From contig JAQSEB010000019.1 of the NCBI GenBank assembly GCA_030063045.1, forward strand, positions 620,001-684,000: a stretch of DNA of 64,000 bases, written 5' to 3'. Made by a program: the position numbers and the translations under genes. Below are positions 23,755-35,253 of this stretch, piece after piece. The DNA comes from Pratylenchus scribneri (lineage: Eukaryota > Nematoda > Chromadorea > Rhabditida > Pratylenchidae). The notes beneath the pieces were generated by a model. It did not search any database, had not been told where the DNA came from, and saw nothing but the letters and a program-made list of their open reading frames with translations. Each line of letters opens with the position of its first letter. Position 1 is the first letter of the stretch.

Positions 23755-26153
23755 ATGTTGTCAATGAATCAGAAAAAAGTTTACAAATGCAAAATTTGCA
23801 CCCAAAGTTGTGCTTACCATTTTTATGGGGTCAAAGCATGCGAAGGTCAATTTTAATTAAATGAATAAATAAATAAATGGGTGTCGTCTATTAATTTGCC
23901 CAAAAAAAAGAATTAATTTACCCTAAAAATAATTTTTTTATGCCATATAATTTGGCCAATTCACTTCTTTAGAATTCCCTAATTCCAAGCCCCTATCCTA
24001 ATGCTAATCCCATCCTGAGCACTGCCCTGAACCTAAGCCTGAGCCCTAATACCTAGTTTTGGCCAAGTTATATAGCCTCAAAAATATAATATTTTTCGCC
24101 GCGAAAAATATTTTGATTAATAATTTATTGTTTTTTGGGTAAATTAATATTTTACCTAAATAAATTTCTAAAATTAAAATTAAATTTCAAGGATGCAAAC
24201 AATTCTTCCGCAGAGTTGTAATCAAACAGCAGAAATATTTTTGCTCGAAGGAACAAAAATGCAAAATTACTGCAGGTTTTTTGATGAATTCATCAATTTT
24301 TGTGGAATAATATTTTTAGGCGATAATTGTCGAGGATGCCGCCTCACAAAATGTTTATTGATGGGAATGAACCCGTTTATGGTTCAACTGAAAATCAAAC
24401 CCGAAGAGAGGGCCAAAAAGTTGCAATTCATTGAGGAATTGAAGCAAATGCAAAATGCACTTTGGCTTCGAAGGGAACACGAAATGCGCGTTCGTTTTTT
24501 GAGGGCATTTTCCCCCAATTATCTTATTTATTCTATTAGAAGACCATGGGTTTATAAGTTTCAGAGGCTCTCTAGGGTTTGCTTCTATTAGAGATTAGGC
24601 TCCTATAGAATAAATACGGTAATTTGATTGAACAGTTTGGTGATCCGATGGTCCAAATATGGCAAATGATAAATTCGTTGACGCCGGTGGAAAGAATGCA
24701 TAAACAAATTTGGGAATCGACCAAATTATTTCCAACGGCTTATACGGAAAGACATGACAGTGTGGAGGAATTATTGCAGGATGACAATGGCCTGACGGGA
24801 ATGGTGGAATATTTCAAAGTAAATTATTTTAATTGGAAAATTAATTAATTGGATTTTAATTAAAGTCGGACAATTGTTGGGATAAAGCACATTTTATGGA
24901 GGAATTGGAGACGAAATCATTTCTTCACAGTGATTACGTAAAATTGATCACCAAAGATTGGTTCCTTTGTGTGGAAACAGCCAAGGGAATGCCATTCTTC
25001 AAGAAACTTGACATTTCTGATCAGGTGGCTCAAAATTAATTTTGTTAATTTACCAAAATTTCTGTTATCTTTTAAACTATTAATCAAGCTTTAATACATA
25101 TACCTAATTTCTTTTTTAGAATACTTGAATATCAAAATGACTATTTAATCAGAATTAATTGGCAAAAAATTAATGGCAATAGGCTGCCCGATAATAGCTA
25201 TTTAGTAAGTCTTAGTACTAAATTTATCATACTGATTGAGTTGGATATTTTAACCAACTTCATAATTAGTATTTTTGCGCACAATTCCTTAATTATTATT
25301 TTTTATCATAATTTATTGACCATGCCATAATTTAATTTTTTCTACTTTTATTAGATTTCTCTTCTAAAGGGTTCAATCAATGAAGTTTGCATACTTTCCG
25401 CCTCATTTTACTCAAATGCCCGAGGAGCAGATACAATAACCAGGGCCAATGGATTTGCGCCAATTTGCCAATTGGAGGGCAAAAACTTTCCAAAGAATCA
25501 ACAGTCAGTGGAGAAATATTTAATTATAATTTAAAAATGTTAATAATTTTACGCAAAAACAATCAATTCATTCATTCAAGTCAAAAATTCACTCAATCTT
25601 ATATGACTTGGCTTTGATTTCAAATCATCATTTTAGTGTTTTCATTGTATTTTATTGGCAAATGAATAATTATTAAATTAAAAGCTTTAATTGTTTTTCA
25701 TTTTATTCCAGTATTCACTCAATTTATTTACGTGCAAATTGTGAAGGAATTGAACGAATTAAGCAGGCGGGCATTTGCAATGAGGAATTTGTTCTCCTTT
25801 TGGCCATTCTTTACGCCAATTCAAGTAATTAATTTAATAATTAATGTACAAAATTTTCATTAATTTTTACATTTTCAGATGTGGACAATTTATCGACAAA
25901 AGGCAGGGAATTGCTTTATGCCGAATCGGTTCGATATTCAAAAGCATTGCATCAATTATTACAAGCCAAATATGGCACTTTTCCTGGGACACAAAAATTT
26001 ATGGAGGCAATGAGTCTGTTGGAGGTAGCCAGCAAAATGAAAACTTTGTTGGCTGCTTTTGTCATCAATTTGGAAATGTTTTACGAAAGACCGAAAAAAT
26101 CAGAAACTTTCCCAAAAGCAATCGAATTTTATCCAAAAACTTTGGTGAGATGA
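23755..26153 (+). CDS. Nuclear hormone receptor (C4 zinc finger)
   Basis: Ligand-regulated transcription factor in eight exons: 23755-23845, 24192-24275, 24320 to about 24490, 24636-24818, 24866-25024, 25355-25503, 25712-25824 and 25879-26153. The DNA-binding domain starts CKICTQSCAYHFYGVKACEG and continues through the P-box CKQFFRRVV to the second finger with CRGCRLTKCLLMGM. The ligand-binding region includes VEYFK, the exon ending DISDQ, CNEEFVLLLAILYANS and ELLYAESVRYSKAL. All eight zinc Cys are present. The start Met lies directly before the first finger, as in many nematode supnr-type receptors. The exon 3 donor (GTTCGT) is the least certain point. Confidence 0.9.
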
Positions 26154-26162
26154 GACAGTAAC

Positions 26163-26945
26163 AAAAATATATTTATCCAATTAAAAACACTTTTAAATAT
26201 ATTTTATATGTAAATGCAAATGTATTGTTTATTCTTTTGTTTATAAATTTAATATTATTCAATGCAATGCATCATCGAGAACTATAAAAAAATTAAATTA
26301 ATTTTAATTATTTGTATTGGTAAATTCTAGGATTTATTAAGATGCTAGGCTGGTAAATTTTCGGAATTTCCGTTTCTAGGCATCGGACAGACTCGGGAGT
26401 AGGTTCAATTATCTCTGCATTGTTGTTTTTATTTATAGGATTTCACTTTCAGACCGGTTTAGAGCCAGGATTAGGGTTCGGAGCAGAGGAATCTCGCGAA
26501 GCCAGAAGTAAAACAGCTTAAACCAGTTTGAAAGTGAAAAACTTATAAATAAAATTAACTATGTCGAATCGAATGAGCCTACTCTCGAGTCTATACGACG
26601 GCTAGATGCCAAGATTTCCAAAATTGCCCAGCCAAATAGCCTGGGCAATTCCTGAAATGCCTAATTTCCAATAATACCCACAACATATCGATTGAATTTA
26701 AGATTAGAGCTTTGGGGTCTAGGACAATGGACAACCATTGAACCATTATAACTTTTTCGACATTTTCAGTAATTTTTCTGACAATTTAAATAGTACCTTT
26801 TTGTAACAAACATATTTATCAAAAAAATATTTTTAAAGATATTTTATATGTAATGCAATGTATGTAATTTTTATATTCTTCTTTTTATAAAAAAAAATCA
26901 ATGCAATGAATCGTCGAGAACTATAAAAAAAATTAAATTAATTTT
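26163..26945. repeat. Duplicated 3' flank split by a foldback element
   Basis: About 150 bp at 26170-26325 reappears, diverged, at 26810-26955 (shared CAATGCAATG, CGTCGAGAACTATAAAAAAAATT). Between them, 26330-26655 is an inverted-repeat element with arms such as GACTCGGGAGTAGG / CCTACTCTCGAGTC and TTTCACTTTCAGACCGGTTT / AAACCAGTTTGAAAGTGAAA. Confidence 0.65.
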
Positions 26946-26947
26946 AA

Positions 26948-28826
26948 TTAAATAAATATTTTTGACCAACCTTCTCTCGCCTCTTCCGCATATTTCCTAT
27001 CGAATGCCAAAACATTGGCCACTTTTTGCGGCTCAAAAATGTCCAATGCCGGTTTCACTTTGTCCACATGCACAAAAAGAAGCAATTTCCTTGCCTCCCC
27101 TTTTGTGTATTTTGCCGTGCCACTCATTTTTGCCAAAATCACTTTCTCAACCGCATCTATTAAAAATGGCACTCTAACTTTGATCAATTTATCCTTTCAA
27201 TTTAGTAATTTAATTGAACAATATTATTTGAATTATCCAAAAAATTAAGGCAATAAAAATGCCCAAAGAACATTTTTGGCCATCATTTTCATTATTATTA
27301 CCCAACATTTTGTAGAGTCTTTCTTTTGCCGCCTTTTCATTTTTCCCATCCGCATTCAATGCATCCAAATCCGCCTTTGCTTTTTTGACACTTTTGTTTA
27401 ATTCAGCCACCGGATTGCCGCCATTTTCATTCAATTCTTCAGAGGAAGTTGCTCCCAATGATTTGTCTTCAGCCGAAAAGAATTCATTGGCCTGAATATT
27501 TAAAAGAATCCATTTCACCATTTTTTGGCCTCAACAAACATTTGTATTCTCGCCGGATTGTCCAACAAATTGATATGATGCCCCATTCTTTCCTTTGCCC
27601 TTATATCGAATATAACAAAGTGTTTTTGAGTCCTCCAAATTGGCATTGTCCTCAATTTTAGTGAGGCAAAATTTGATCCCATCCTTGGAAATTTGTTGGA
27701 ATAGTCCCTCATCATTAGTTAATAAAATGCGTGCCACTTGATATTTTTTGTAATGTTGAACCAATCCGGCAAAAAGATCATATTTGTCTTGGCATTCTTG
27801 CGATCTATTGAAAGTAAAATTAATGAAAAAATTCGATACTTAAATATTATATGTTTGTCAGTTTTGAAAAAATTTTTTAAAAATGATTATAAAGCGAAAA
27901 AAGATGGTAAAATACTATTTTAGGTTTCAAATCTTATGCATATTTTTGGGAAAAAATAGGGTAATTTTTGGGGGTAAAATTCTAGACATAGTTATAGATA
28001 ATACGTAAATGCCAAAAATACATTATCTATGGGAAAAAACTCAATGTAATCAGAAAATTAATAATATCTTATTTCTATAGAAGATATAAATTTTTGAATT
28101 TAATCAAATTGAGGAGAAAATGATGAAATGATGAATTTATTTAGCAATTTTGACAATAAATTGACCAATTTTCGAGTTAAAAAATTGGAGCATAATTTTA
28201 AATACCCGTTTCCGATGCCAATAATAATACTGTATCAGTGTATCGTATCCCCACTTCTTCTTTTCCTAATCACCTCGTCAGTCGCCATTCGACACCCTAT
28301 CAATCAAATATTGCCCCAAGCTGCCTTTTTTAAACTGACATTTTTCCCTCTCCTCCTTATGCGTTTCCCTTCACATTTTCATCACATTTTCATCACATTT
28401 TCTACACAATTAAAAAGAATAATTTTAAAGTTGATTCGCCTCTAATCCCTATCCCATTCATTGGACCATTGGAGGCTTATTAGGCTCATCAGGCCCGAGA
28501 CAGGGACAAAAGTCTAGACCCAACTCTCGCCCCAAACAACTTTAGCCCTAGATTAGGACTAATATCCGTAACCAATTTTTTTCAATTAAATTATTTTAAT
28601 AATTTCGAGAATAATTTTAAAAATACCCGCAAAGATATCCCTTGTAATCTGCCTCCTCCCCAATGTCCACATTTGCGTATACTTCATTGTATTCGTGAAC
28701 ATAATCGAGGAAAACAACTTCAAAAAATTTTTGGTCATCCTCAATGCATTCAATGCCAATGAAGAAGAAAATGAATCCGAGAAGAAGAATGAGGAAATTA
28801 AAATTCATTTTTCGGTCAAATTTCAA
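26948..28826 (-). CDS. Secreted protein of unknown function
   Basis: I do not recognise the family. The first exon (28826 to about 28624) encodes a signal peptide (MNFNFLILLLGFIFFFIGIEC) from either M1 or M7. Later exons near 27800-27530 read NRSQECQDKYDLFAGL and an alpha/beta-looking stretch (IKFCLTKIEDNANLEDS). An Ala/Lys-rich helical exon at about 27536-27285 contains NKSVKKAKADLDALNADGK, and the last exon (about 27176-26948) contains GEARKLLLFVHVDKVKPALDIF. Exon joins are approximate. Its first intron contains the antisense dispersed repeat at 28222-28566. Confidence 0.6.
28222..28566 (+). repeat. Dispersed ~340-bp intronic repeat, copy C
   Basis: Matches copies A, D and E in CCCTATCAATCAAATATTGC, CTCTAATCCCTATCC, CTCGCCCCAAACAACTTTAG and ATTAGGACTAATA. 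Antisense to the surrounding gene. Confidence 0.8.
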
Positions 28827-29399
28827 ATGCTATAATTGCTTTTTGAATTAATTTTAATTCGCCTTAAATATGCAAAAATTAATTCCCTAAACCCAAAATT
28901 TTTTATAAATTCCAAAATTTTCCAAAATGGAAAATTTATCAGCTGAATAAATACAAAAATGGTTTCATTTTAATTTCTAATTTAGAATTTAATTCATTTT
29001 TTAAAAATTTCAATTTTCCCAAAACAGCTAGGCAAATTTAGTAAATAAAATTTTAAAAATTTTCCATGGTTCAAATAATCAAAAATCATTCGTTTGAATG
29101 CAGACTAAAGTTTAATTCTTTTTTTTGCTTCTAGATGATGTGATTTTTTCTATTTTTCGAATCCAAAATTAAATCAATCCAATTGAGTTTTAATATTAAA
29201 ATTAGCATTTTAATTTTAAATATATTTAATAATTTTATATTGAACAATAAATAATTCATAAAATATAAAAAATATTATATTCACCAAAATTAATTAAAAA
29301 TTGATAGATTTAATTCCGAAAAAAACGTTGAATTTACAGAAAAGGGAATTGAAAATGTACAAAAGATCGAATTCTATCAAATTTGGAATTTCATTCGTC

Positions 29400-30720
29400 T
29401 CATATAATTGCGCATCGATGGTGTTTCTTTGATCGATCCTTCTTGTGTTTTTCCTGCAGGAATTGGGATGAAGCATTATTTTTGGAATTTATTTATTCAT
29501 CTTAAACCTTATGTTTCCTGATTTCCCGAACAAGAGTCTGTTGAAGAGGAATCGGGTAAATTATTTATTTTTATTGCTAAAAACTATTTACATGGAATGC
29601 TTCATGCACGTTTTGTCCGGTTTTTACATTAGTCAAAATGAATGGAATGCCAAGGGAATTGGCCAATTCCTCAATCTCATTGTCAATAGAACTTTGCTCT
29701 GAATCGCATTTATTATCAATACCAACCAACATCATTGGGACCTGGACATGGAAAGAATAAATTTTGTTCATTGAATTGTTGCATTTTTAAGTGATTGTCA
29801 ATGCCAATAATGCCTATGGGTATGGGCCTTTTCTTTTTATCCTACTGTACCCCCAATTTTTGTCTAATCGCCCCGTCACCCTATCAATCAAATATTGCAC
29901 CCAATCTGCCTTTTTAAACCCACTCATTTCCCCCACTATAAATGTTCACTTTTTTCAGATATCACATTTTTTCGCACTGCAGATGAATATTTAAAAAAAA
30001 AAGTTTAGCCCATAAAAAACCGAATCTCCTTTCTTGGGCCACTGGCGGGCTTATTAGACTCCCGGTGAAGGCCCGGGGCAAGAGCTTATTAGGCCCACTC
30101 TCGCCCGAACAAACTTTCCCAATAAGGACTATAAGGGTTAAAATCAAATATTCATCCTAATTCAGTTAATCTCATTTTTCAGTTTTTGAATAAAAATTTT
30201 AACTTTCGTCCTTAATTTTTTCCATTTATTTATTTTTCAACAACCTCATCGCTCTCCTTGATCCGTCCGATTTGTTCGAGATAGGCGTGGATGTTTTCGA
30301 TTGAATTGCACTCATTGAGGGCAAAAACGAGCATGAATCCTTCTCCATTCCGAATATATTGATCAAGCATTGACGAATATTCCGGTTGGCCAGCTGTGTC
30401 CAAAATATCCAACAAACAAGTTTCTCCGTCAATGACCACCTTAAAAAATGAATTTCATTGAATTTTTGTCGATTTCAAATTTCGATTTTCTAAATTCATT
30501 TGATTTTTCTTTAGAAATTATCCAAATTAAGTAATAATTTGTTTACGTTCGACCTGTTTTCTATAGGTCGCTTCAATGGTTGGAACATATACTCCGCTGA
30601 ATTTTCCTCCAATAAATTGACGGGCCAATTTCTATAATAAAATAAAAATTTAGGAAAAAGTTTCCAATTTAAAAAAGAATTAATTTACTGTTTTTCCAAT
30701 ATCCCCTTTGCCGTACAAAA
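29400..30720 (-). CDS. Divergent Ras-family GTPase with CAAX tail
   Basis: Membrane-anchored small GTPase. Exons: about 30720-30690 (P-loop [12 protein letters not shown]), about 30632-30556 ([20 protein letters not shown]), 30439-30245 (switch [13 protein letters not shown]), 29741-29592 (NKCD), 29537-29508 (LVREIRKHK) and a short final exon 29453-29400 ending in Lys/His-rich sequence and CAII, a CAAX prenylation box. It keeps the Ras core but has Asp in place of Gly at the position equal to Ras residue 13, Pro after the catalytic Gln, altered effector-loop residues, a two-residue insertion before NKCD, and NVK instead of SAK. The N-terminal Met exon was not found. Probably a fast-evolving paralogue of the canonical Ras. 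Confidence 0.82.
29792..30136 (+). repeat. Dispersed ~340-bp intronic repeat, copy D
   Basis: Begins with AATGCCTATGGGTATGGGCC and ends with TAAGGACTATAAGG; contains CTACTGTACCCCCA and CCCTATCAATCAAATATTGC. Lies antisense within a Ras-like gene intron. Confidence 0.8.
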
Positions 30721-30869
30721 CAATCTGAAATTAAATATTTTATTATAGATTGAATTCTTTCCAACATTATGTTGTTCGAGCATAGATGCACAATAATAAA
30801 TTTGTGGGATGTCTCAAAAAACTGATTAAAAAATGAAGAATGGTCAAAAGAAAGAATTATTTGAGCCAC

Positions 30870-31915
30870 TGGTGAAATGCTAAAATTATCAAAGATTAAA
30901 ACAGAATAAAAAAATTCATTTTTAATAGATTTTTTTTTGTAAAAATGAAAGGAACTCCTTTTTCAATTTATTTTCATTCCATTTTAGATTGGGATGGAAT
31001 ATGTGAATGTGAGAAATTAATTTCAGGCCAGCATTCATAGCAAATATTTGGGAATGATGGAATATGGAGAAAGAATAAGAAAAAAATCAATACAAAAAAC
31101 ATAAATAGTGTATTTTATATTTTTTTATTATATATAATATAAAAAGAAATGTCAGGCGGTTTTTTGGGTATAATAAAAGGTTCGGTATGGGGGTTACGGG
31201 GTGGGACCAGGAAAAAGGAAAACTGCATCATGCACGCTTATAGATGATTATGGACATGATTTGGTTTGAGGTTGATTTTGGTCGCATGGTTAGCAGAGGG
31301 GTAAAATCGGTCTTTGGACTTAGAATTTTGACGAATTTTTTATATTTTGGTTCATAACTTTTTTGTGCATGAATATTTTGGCATTATCTGAAAGAATGGA
31401 GTTTTTGGAAAATTTTGGAAAATAAATTCTTTAAAACTTTTTTATAGCCGGTCAGATCGGTGATTGGATCTATATAAATGCGAAATTTTCTCAGTCAGTC
31501 TTAGATTTTGATCTAACCAATGAGCGGCGAGAAAGAGCAGCACTCGATGGAAAAAGACATGAATATTGGTATGGAATTTACCGGTATAACCGGAAACATT
31601 AACCGGTATAACCGGCTATATATAGAGAGAATTTTAATAACAGTACCGGTAAGACCGGTCGGACCGGTGGCGAAATTAATATATATTATAAAGGCTGCAT
31701 TTCCTCAGTCTCTTTTCAGTCATGTCATGATGAACGATTTGGCCTCAAAAAAGAGAAGAGCAGCGCTCATATTTTATATAGAAATATAATTTTTGGCAAA
31801 ATGAACGTTCAAAAATAAGGTTAGGGCTATGGGTTAGGGTTCGGAGGATGGGATTGAACGGAGTGAATATTGCGGAGCGAAGCGACCAATTCAAAAACTC
31901 CATTTTTGCGGATAG
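30870..31915. other. Left flank of the Maverick; no gene recognised
   Basis: Two diverged parallel segments (about 31465-31555 and 31675-31775) each read TATA-like sequence, CTCAGTC, then an ATG and AGAGCAGC(A/G)CTC, suggesting a duplicated promoter or repeat. ACCGGTATAACCGG words repeat between them (31575-31670). Confidence 0.45.
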
Positions 31916-32145
31916 CACTACAATATGGCCATATCTTTGGTTTTTATACAGGGAAGTTCCTGTTAAAAAAAAGAGATAAAGATCTAGAAAATAGCACAAA
32001 ACTGTGCATTATTGCGCTAAAAACGAAGCCAATAGGTAATCGGTGAATTTAGCAGATTCGCAGAGGGGAGAAACCAATCAAAGAAAATTGGCGCTCTAAT
32101 TGTATGCCCCTTTTGTTCGCGCAACGGCAATAGAAGAGAACAAAA
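31916..32145 (+). repeat. Maverick terminal inverted repeat, left
   Basis: Begins CACTACAATATGGCCATATC and stays alignable to the reverse complement of the right end for about 230 bp, through GATCTAGAAAATAGCACAAA, AAGCCAATAGGTAATCGG and TCAAAGAAAATTG. A weaker match (GTGACCTTCACTTCCGC) extends to about 32210. Confidence 0.83.
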
Positions 32146-32622
32146 AGTGGCTGCTGCTGGCTAGGAAGCAGCAGTCATATTTTAACACTAGTGACCTTCA
32201 CTTCCGCAAAAAGGGAAGCCAATAGCGAATAGCCACTTTTTCATTTGTACACATTTCACTTTCCACAGCCAAAGACAGCTTCCTTAAAAAAGCGGGCATT
32301 GAAAAGTAAAGTGGGCGTGGCCTAATATATTTCCTCTCTCTAATAAATCAAAGTAATTTAACTTATCCTAAAAAAATGAATATACATTTTAAATAACATG
32401 TAGAAAAAAAGGGGCGTGACATAATTCAAAGCTTGAATTTACCAAAAAAAACCGAATTGGTTATTTAACTTACCTATTGATAATTATGATGCTAATTTTA
32501 GTATCCTAAATAATTAATTAATAGTTATATAATGGAATCGAAATAGGCTGACGATAATTGGCTGAAACCAAAAGCTTTATCAAATTGGTCAAAGATGTCA
32601 CAAAAAAATCTTCATCGATAAA

Positions 32623-33138
32623 CTAAACATTTACATCAGGATGTTCTTCCCTTTTCCCTTTCAACATTCCAAATTTTGATATCAACACATCCATTTGTCG
32701 CCATTGCCGTTCATCGCGCTTCAGGAAACGTCCTCCCTTTTTCTTCGCAGCTTTTGTCCCCTCATTCATCATTGACAATTTGATTGCTTCATCGCCATCA
32801 TCAACTTCGCCATTAACCGTCCATCCTATAGCGCCGTTCATAGTCTGCTCACTATTCAATTTCTTCATACACCCACTCTGTTGCATCCATCGTAATGTGA
32901 GCAGACAACAAAGGATGGAAAGACCCAGTAATGCCTCGGCCAGATAAAGCAATTTTCTGGCAATCGTCCGGTATTCCTCCAGCTCAACCATCAAATCGCC
33001 ATTGTAGTCATTGATGACCGATTCGGCAAATTGTGTTAAAGACGAGGAGGAATTTTCGTCGATGGACATATTATTATTATTATTGAGGAAGGGAAAAGGA
33101 AAGAAGTGAATGGTGCTAGAATTAAGTCCTTTATGCAT
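32623..33138 (-). CDS. Maverick single-pass membrane protein
   Basis: About 171 residues if read from the Met at 33138; a Met at 33070 (MSIDENSSSS) is an alternative. The open frame extends to 33228, but that would overlap the capsid gene and start upstream of a TATA box (33178-33193), so the shorter forms are preferred. An acidic, Ser/Asn-rich N-terminus is followed by one membrane span (LLYLAEALLGLSILCCLLTL) and a Lys/Arg-rich C-terminus. Position at the end of the structural block fits a virion membrane protein. No similarity to known fusogens is evident. Confidence 0.6.
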   Translation of the reverse strand: MHKGLNSSTIHFFPFPFLNNNNNMSIDENSSSSLTQFAESVINDYNGDLMVELEEYRTIARKLLYLAEALLGLSILCCLLTLRWMQQSGCMKKLNSEQTMNGAIGWTVNGEVDDGDEAIKLSMMNEGTKAAKKKGGRFLKRDERQWRQMDVLISKFGMLKGKREEHPDVNV

Positions 33139-33177
33139 TACGGGGAATTTGAAAAAACAACTGTTTACATTTTTTTT

Positions 33178-33193
33178 GTTATTTATATATCCC
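33178..33193 (-). promoter_or_regulatory. TATA box before the membrane protein gene
   Basis: Minus strand reads GGGATATATAAATAAC, about 40 bp before the Met at 33138 and inside the tail of the upstream capsid gene. Confidence 0.55.
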
Positions 33194-33202
33194 ACACACA
33201 TC

Positions 33203-34534
33203 CTATCCAATCTTCGAATCCGAAACAATGTGACGATTATAATCTATCATGACGAGTTGATCGAATTCGCCCAACACAATCATCTCTACTCCGGGAGCGG
33301 GAATTGGCGAATTGAATTGCATCCGAATCGAGGTGGTCCCACTGCGCAATAGCTCAAAGCCGCAACTATCGTCCAACGTACTGGTCAGGGGAATTACGAA
33401 TAGGGTCCATCCATCCTTGAATTGCTCAAAGCTGATATCGAACGAACGATCCGAGTTGGCCACACCCAATGCCTCATACATGTCCACAAAGGGGCGAACG
33501 CAGAAGCTGCGTGCAAAATTCATTCGATGTGGAACGGCAGGGTAGATTTGTCCGCCGGCATGAACGCTGATCTCGCGAATATCAAAGGGTTGGAAATTGA
33601 ACGGACTGTTCGTTATAAGCCCATTGAAAGCCCCGTTGTTCACCAGTCCAATGGTGATGCGACGAGGAATTGCTGCCGAGAACACGTTGTGCTCAATTTC
33701 CGTGCGACCCGTCGTCAGGAAACAACTTTTGATTTCGGTTTTTCGCACGGCATAGGTGGCCGGTTTCTGCTCCAGCATTTTGTAGATGTTCAAATTCAAC
33801 GACGGCTGTACCTCCACCATTTTCACATAGAGTTTGATGTCGTGAAGATAGAGGCGATATTGTGTAGCGCCAACACCGGCGGCCCGTAAACATTCCAACA
33901 TGAATGGGTCCTTTCCACGATACAGTGTGAACAGTAGATCCAAATTATTGAGCAAATATAACTTCTGATTGCCCAAGTCGAAATCCAGCCGAGAGAGGAA
34001 TTGTGCATTCGCGCCAGCGGCGAATGGCGCACATCGGGCCACGAAACCGGGATCCGCACGATCGTTATGTTTTTTGGTGCGATGATAGCCGCCGGCTGCC
34101 ATGAAATGTTCCTTCACGGATGCCGAAAAGCTCAACTCCTGGGTCAAATACGCTTTGTATGGGTACAGGGGCCCGCTGTCGTACAGCTCGGTGTTTCCTG
34201 CCTCCACCTTCAACTGTTGGATGAACGTTTGTCCGATGGACTGGATTACGCCAATTTCGGTGTCATCAGCTGCGGTGATCGCGATCCAATTTGCTTGATG
34301 CAACTTCTGAATAGATAACTCCAAATGTAGGTACACTCGCGAGAGATCGGTCCACAAATTGTCACTGAACATTCGGAACAGATAGGGCGACTCCTGTATG
34401 ATTGTGGCCAATGGGAGTACCTCACGATAATAGGAACGGCATACGGACACATTGGTAGGGGGAACGGCAAAAATGTTCAGGGCACTGTTGAATGCCAACC
34501 CACTCTGATCACTAATTTTTTTGGGACAGCTCAT
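33203..34534 (-). CDS. Maverick capsid protein (F54H12.2-like, probable major capsid)
   Basis: 443 residues in a single uninterrupted frame, start MSCPKK. The N-terminal pattern (LNIFAVPPTNVSV, DLSRVYLHLEL) matches the family named after C. elegans F54H12.2, found in many animal Mavericks. Length and all-beta character fit a double jelly-roll capsid protein building the icosahedral shell. It lies between the membrane protein and the Gly-rich basic protein, forming the usual structural cluster. The exact role (major capsid versus other jelly-roll protein) is inferred, not proven. Confidence 0.75.
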   Translation of the reverse strand: MSCPKKISDQSGLAFNSALNIFAVPPTNVSVCRSYYREVLPLATIIQESPYLFRMFSDNLWTDLSRVYLHLELSIQKLHQANWIAITAADDTEIGVIQSIGQTFIQQLKVEAGNTELYDSGPLYPYKAYLTQELSFSASVKEHFMAAGGYHRTKKHNDRADPGFVARCAPFAAGANAQFLSRLDFDLGNQKLYLLNNLDLLFTLYRGKDPFMLECLRAAGVGATQYRLYLHDIKLYVKMVEVQPSLNLNIYKMLEQKPATYAVRKTEIKSCFLTTGRTEIEHNVFSAAIPRRITIGLVNNGAFNGLITNSPFNFQPFDIREISVHAGGQIYPAVPHRMNFARSFCVRPFVDMYEALGVANSDRSFDISFEQFKDGWTLFVIPLTSTLDDSCGFELLRSGTTSIRMQFNSPIPAPGVEMIVLGEFDQLVMIDYNRHIVSDSKIG

Positions 34535-34553
34535 TTTTTGCTGCGTAGCTGCT

Positions 34554-35183
34554 CTAATATGGGCCTAGGGCATCTACTTTAAGCGGTGGAAATTTTACTG
34601 CTGCTGCTTTTTTCCTCGTCGTTGTTTTCCGTTTCGTTCCGACAGATTTCCTTTTCTTCTGCGGTATTGTTGAAGGACCCAATGTGGAGAGGAGACGTCT
34701 TTTTATATGTTCGTCCACCACATCGCTCTCTTTACCTGCAGCAGCAGCAGCAGCCACCCTTTTGTACCGTTTGAAGTCAAAGTTGTTGTTGTTTCCGGAA
34801 CCCTTTTGTTTGTTCAAATTGTTGGCCGCTTTGTCCAGCAAATTTTTCAAACCACTTTTGCCCTCGCTAACCAGCGTTTCCTTCACATCTTGGCCATCGA
34901 GTAGTCCCGACAGTACCCGTGTACCCGTTTCCAGATCTTGGCGACCGATGGCGCCACCAATCTCTTTGCCAACCGGGAGGAGGACACGCCACAAACTCCG
35001 CAGCACCGCCCCAATACCAGCTCCGCGCTGAAAAGGCATTCCGCTGAAGACGGGATAGCTGGCACCAACACCACCGCCCCCCATCAATGCTTGGCCACCA
35101 CCACCACTCATTTGCCCATCGCCCCCATCGCTAATGGTGAAATAGCTCCAATCCACGATGTGCGGATCGAAATCGACATGCAT
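34554..35183 (-). CDS. Maverick Gly-rich basic virion protein
   Basis: About 209 residues from the Met at 35183 (MHVDFDPHIVDW); an in-frame Met at 35225 also exists but lies only 16 bp from the TATA box at 35241-35250. A Gly-rich start leads to FSGMPFQRGAG and an amphipathic stretch (AVLRSLWRVLLPVGKEIGGA), then a strongly basic tail (KKRKSVGTKRKTTTRKK). This layout recurs in Mavericks and adintoviruses and recalls adenoviral internal proteins, either DNA-condensing or membrane-active. Likely a substrate of the neighbouring protease; GG-containing segments could be cleavage sites. Confidence 0.65.
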   Translation of the reverse strand: MHVDFDPHIVDWSYFTISDGGDGQMSGGGGQALMGGGGVGASYPVFSGMPFQRGAGIGAVLRSLWRVLLPVGKEIGGAIGRQDLETGTRVLSGLLDGQDVKETLVSEGKSGLKNLLDKAANNLNKQKGSGNNNNFDFKRYKRVAAAAAAGKESDVVDEHIKRRLLSTLGPSTIPQKKRKSVGTKRKTTTRKKAAAVKFPPLKVDALGPY

Positions 35184-35239
35184 AGTTTCTTTTTTTTTTA
35201 AATTCTTTATTAAGTGGATAGACAAAACAAAACACAGTG

Positions 35240-35253
35240 TATTTATATACTAT
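35240..35253 (-). promoter_or_regulatory. TATA box before the Gly-rich virion protein gene
   Basis: Minus strand reads ATAGTATATAAATA, ending about 58 bp before the preferred start at 35183 and overlapping the end of the protease gene. Confidence 0.55.
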
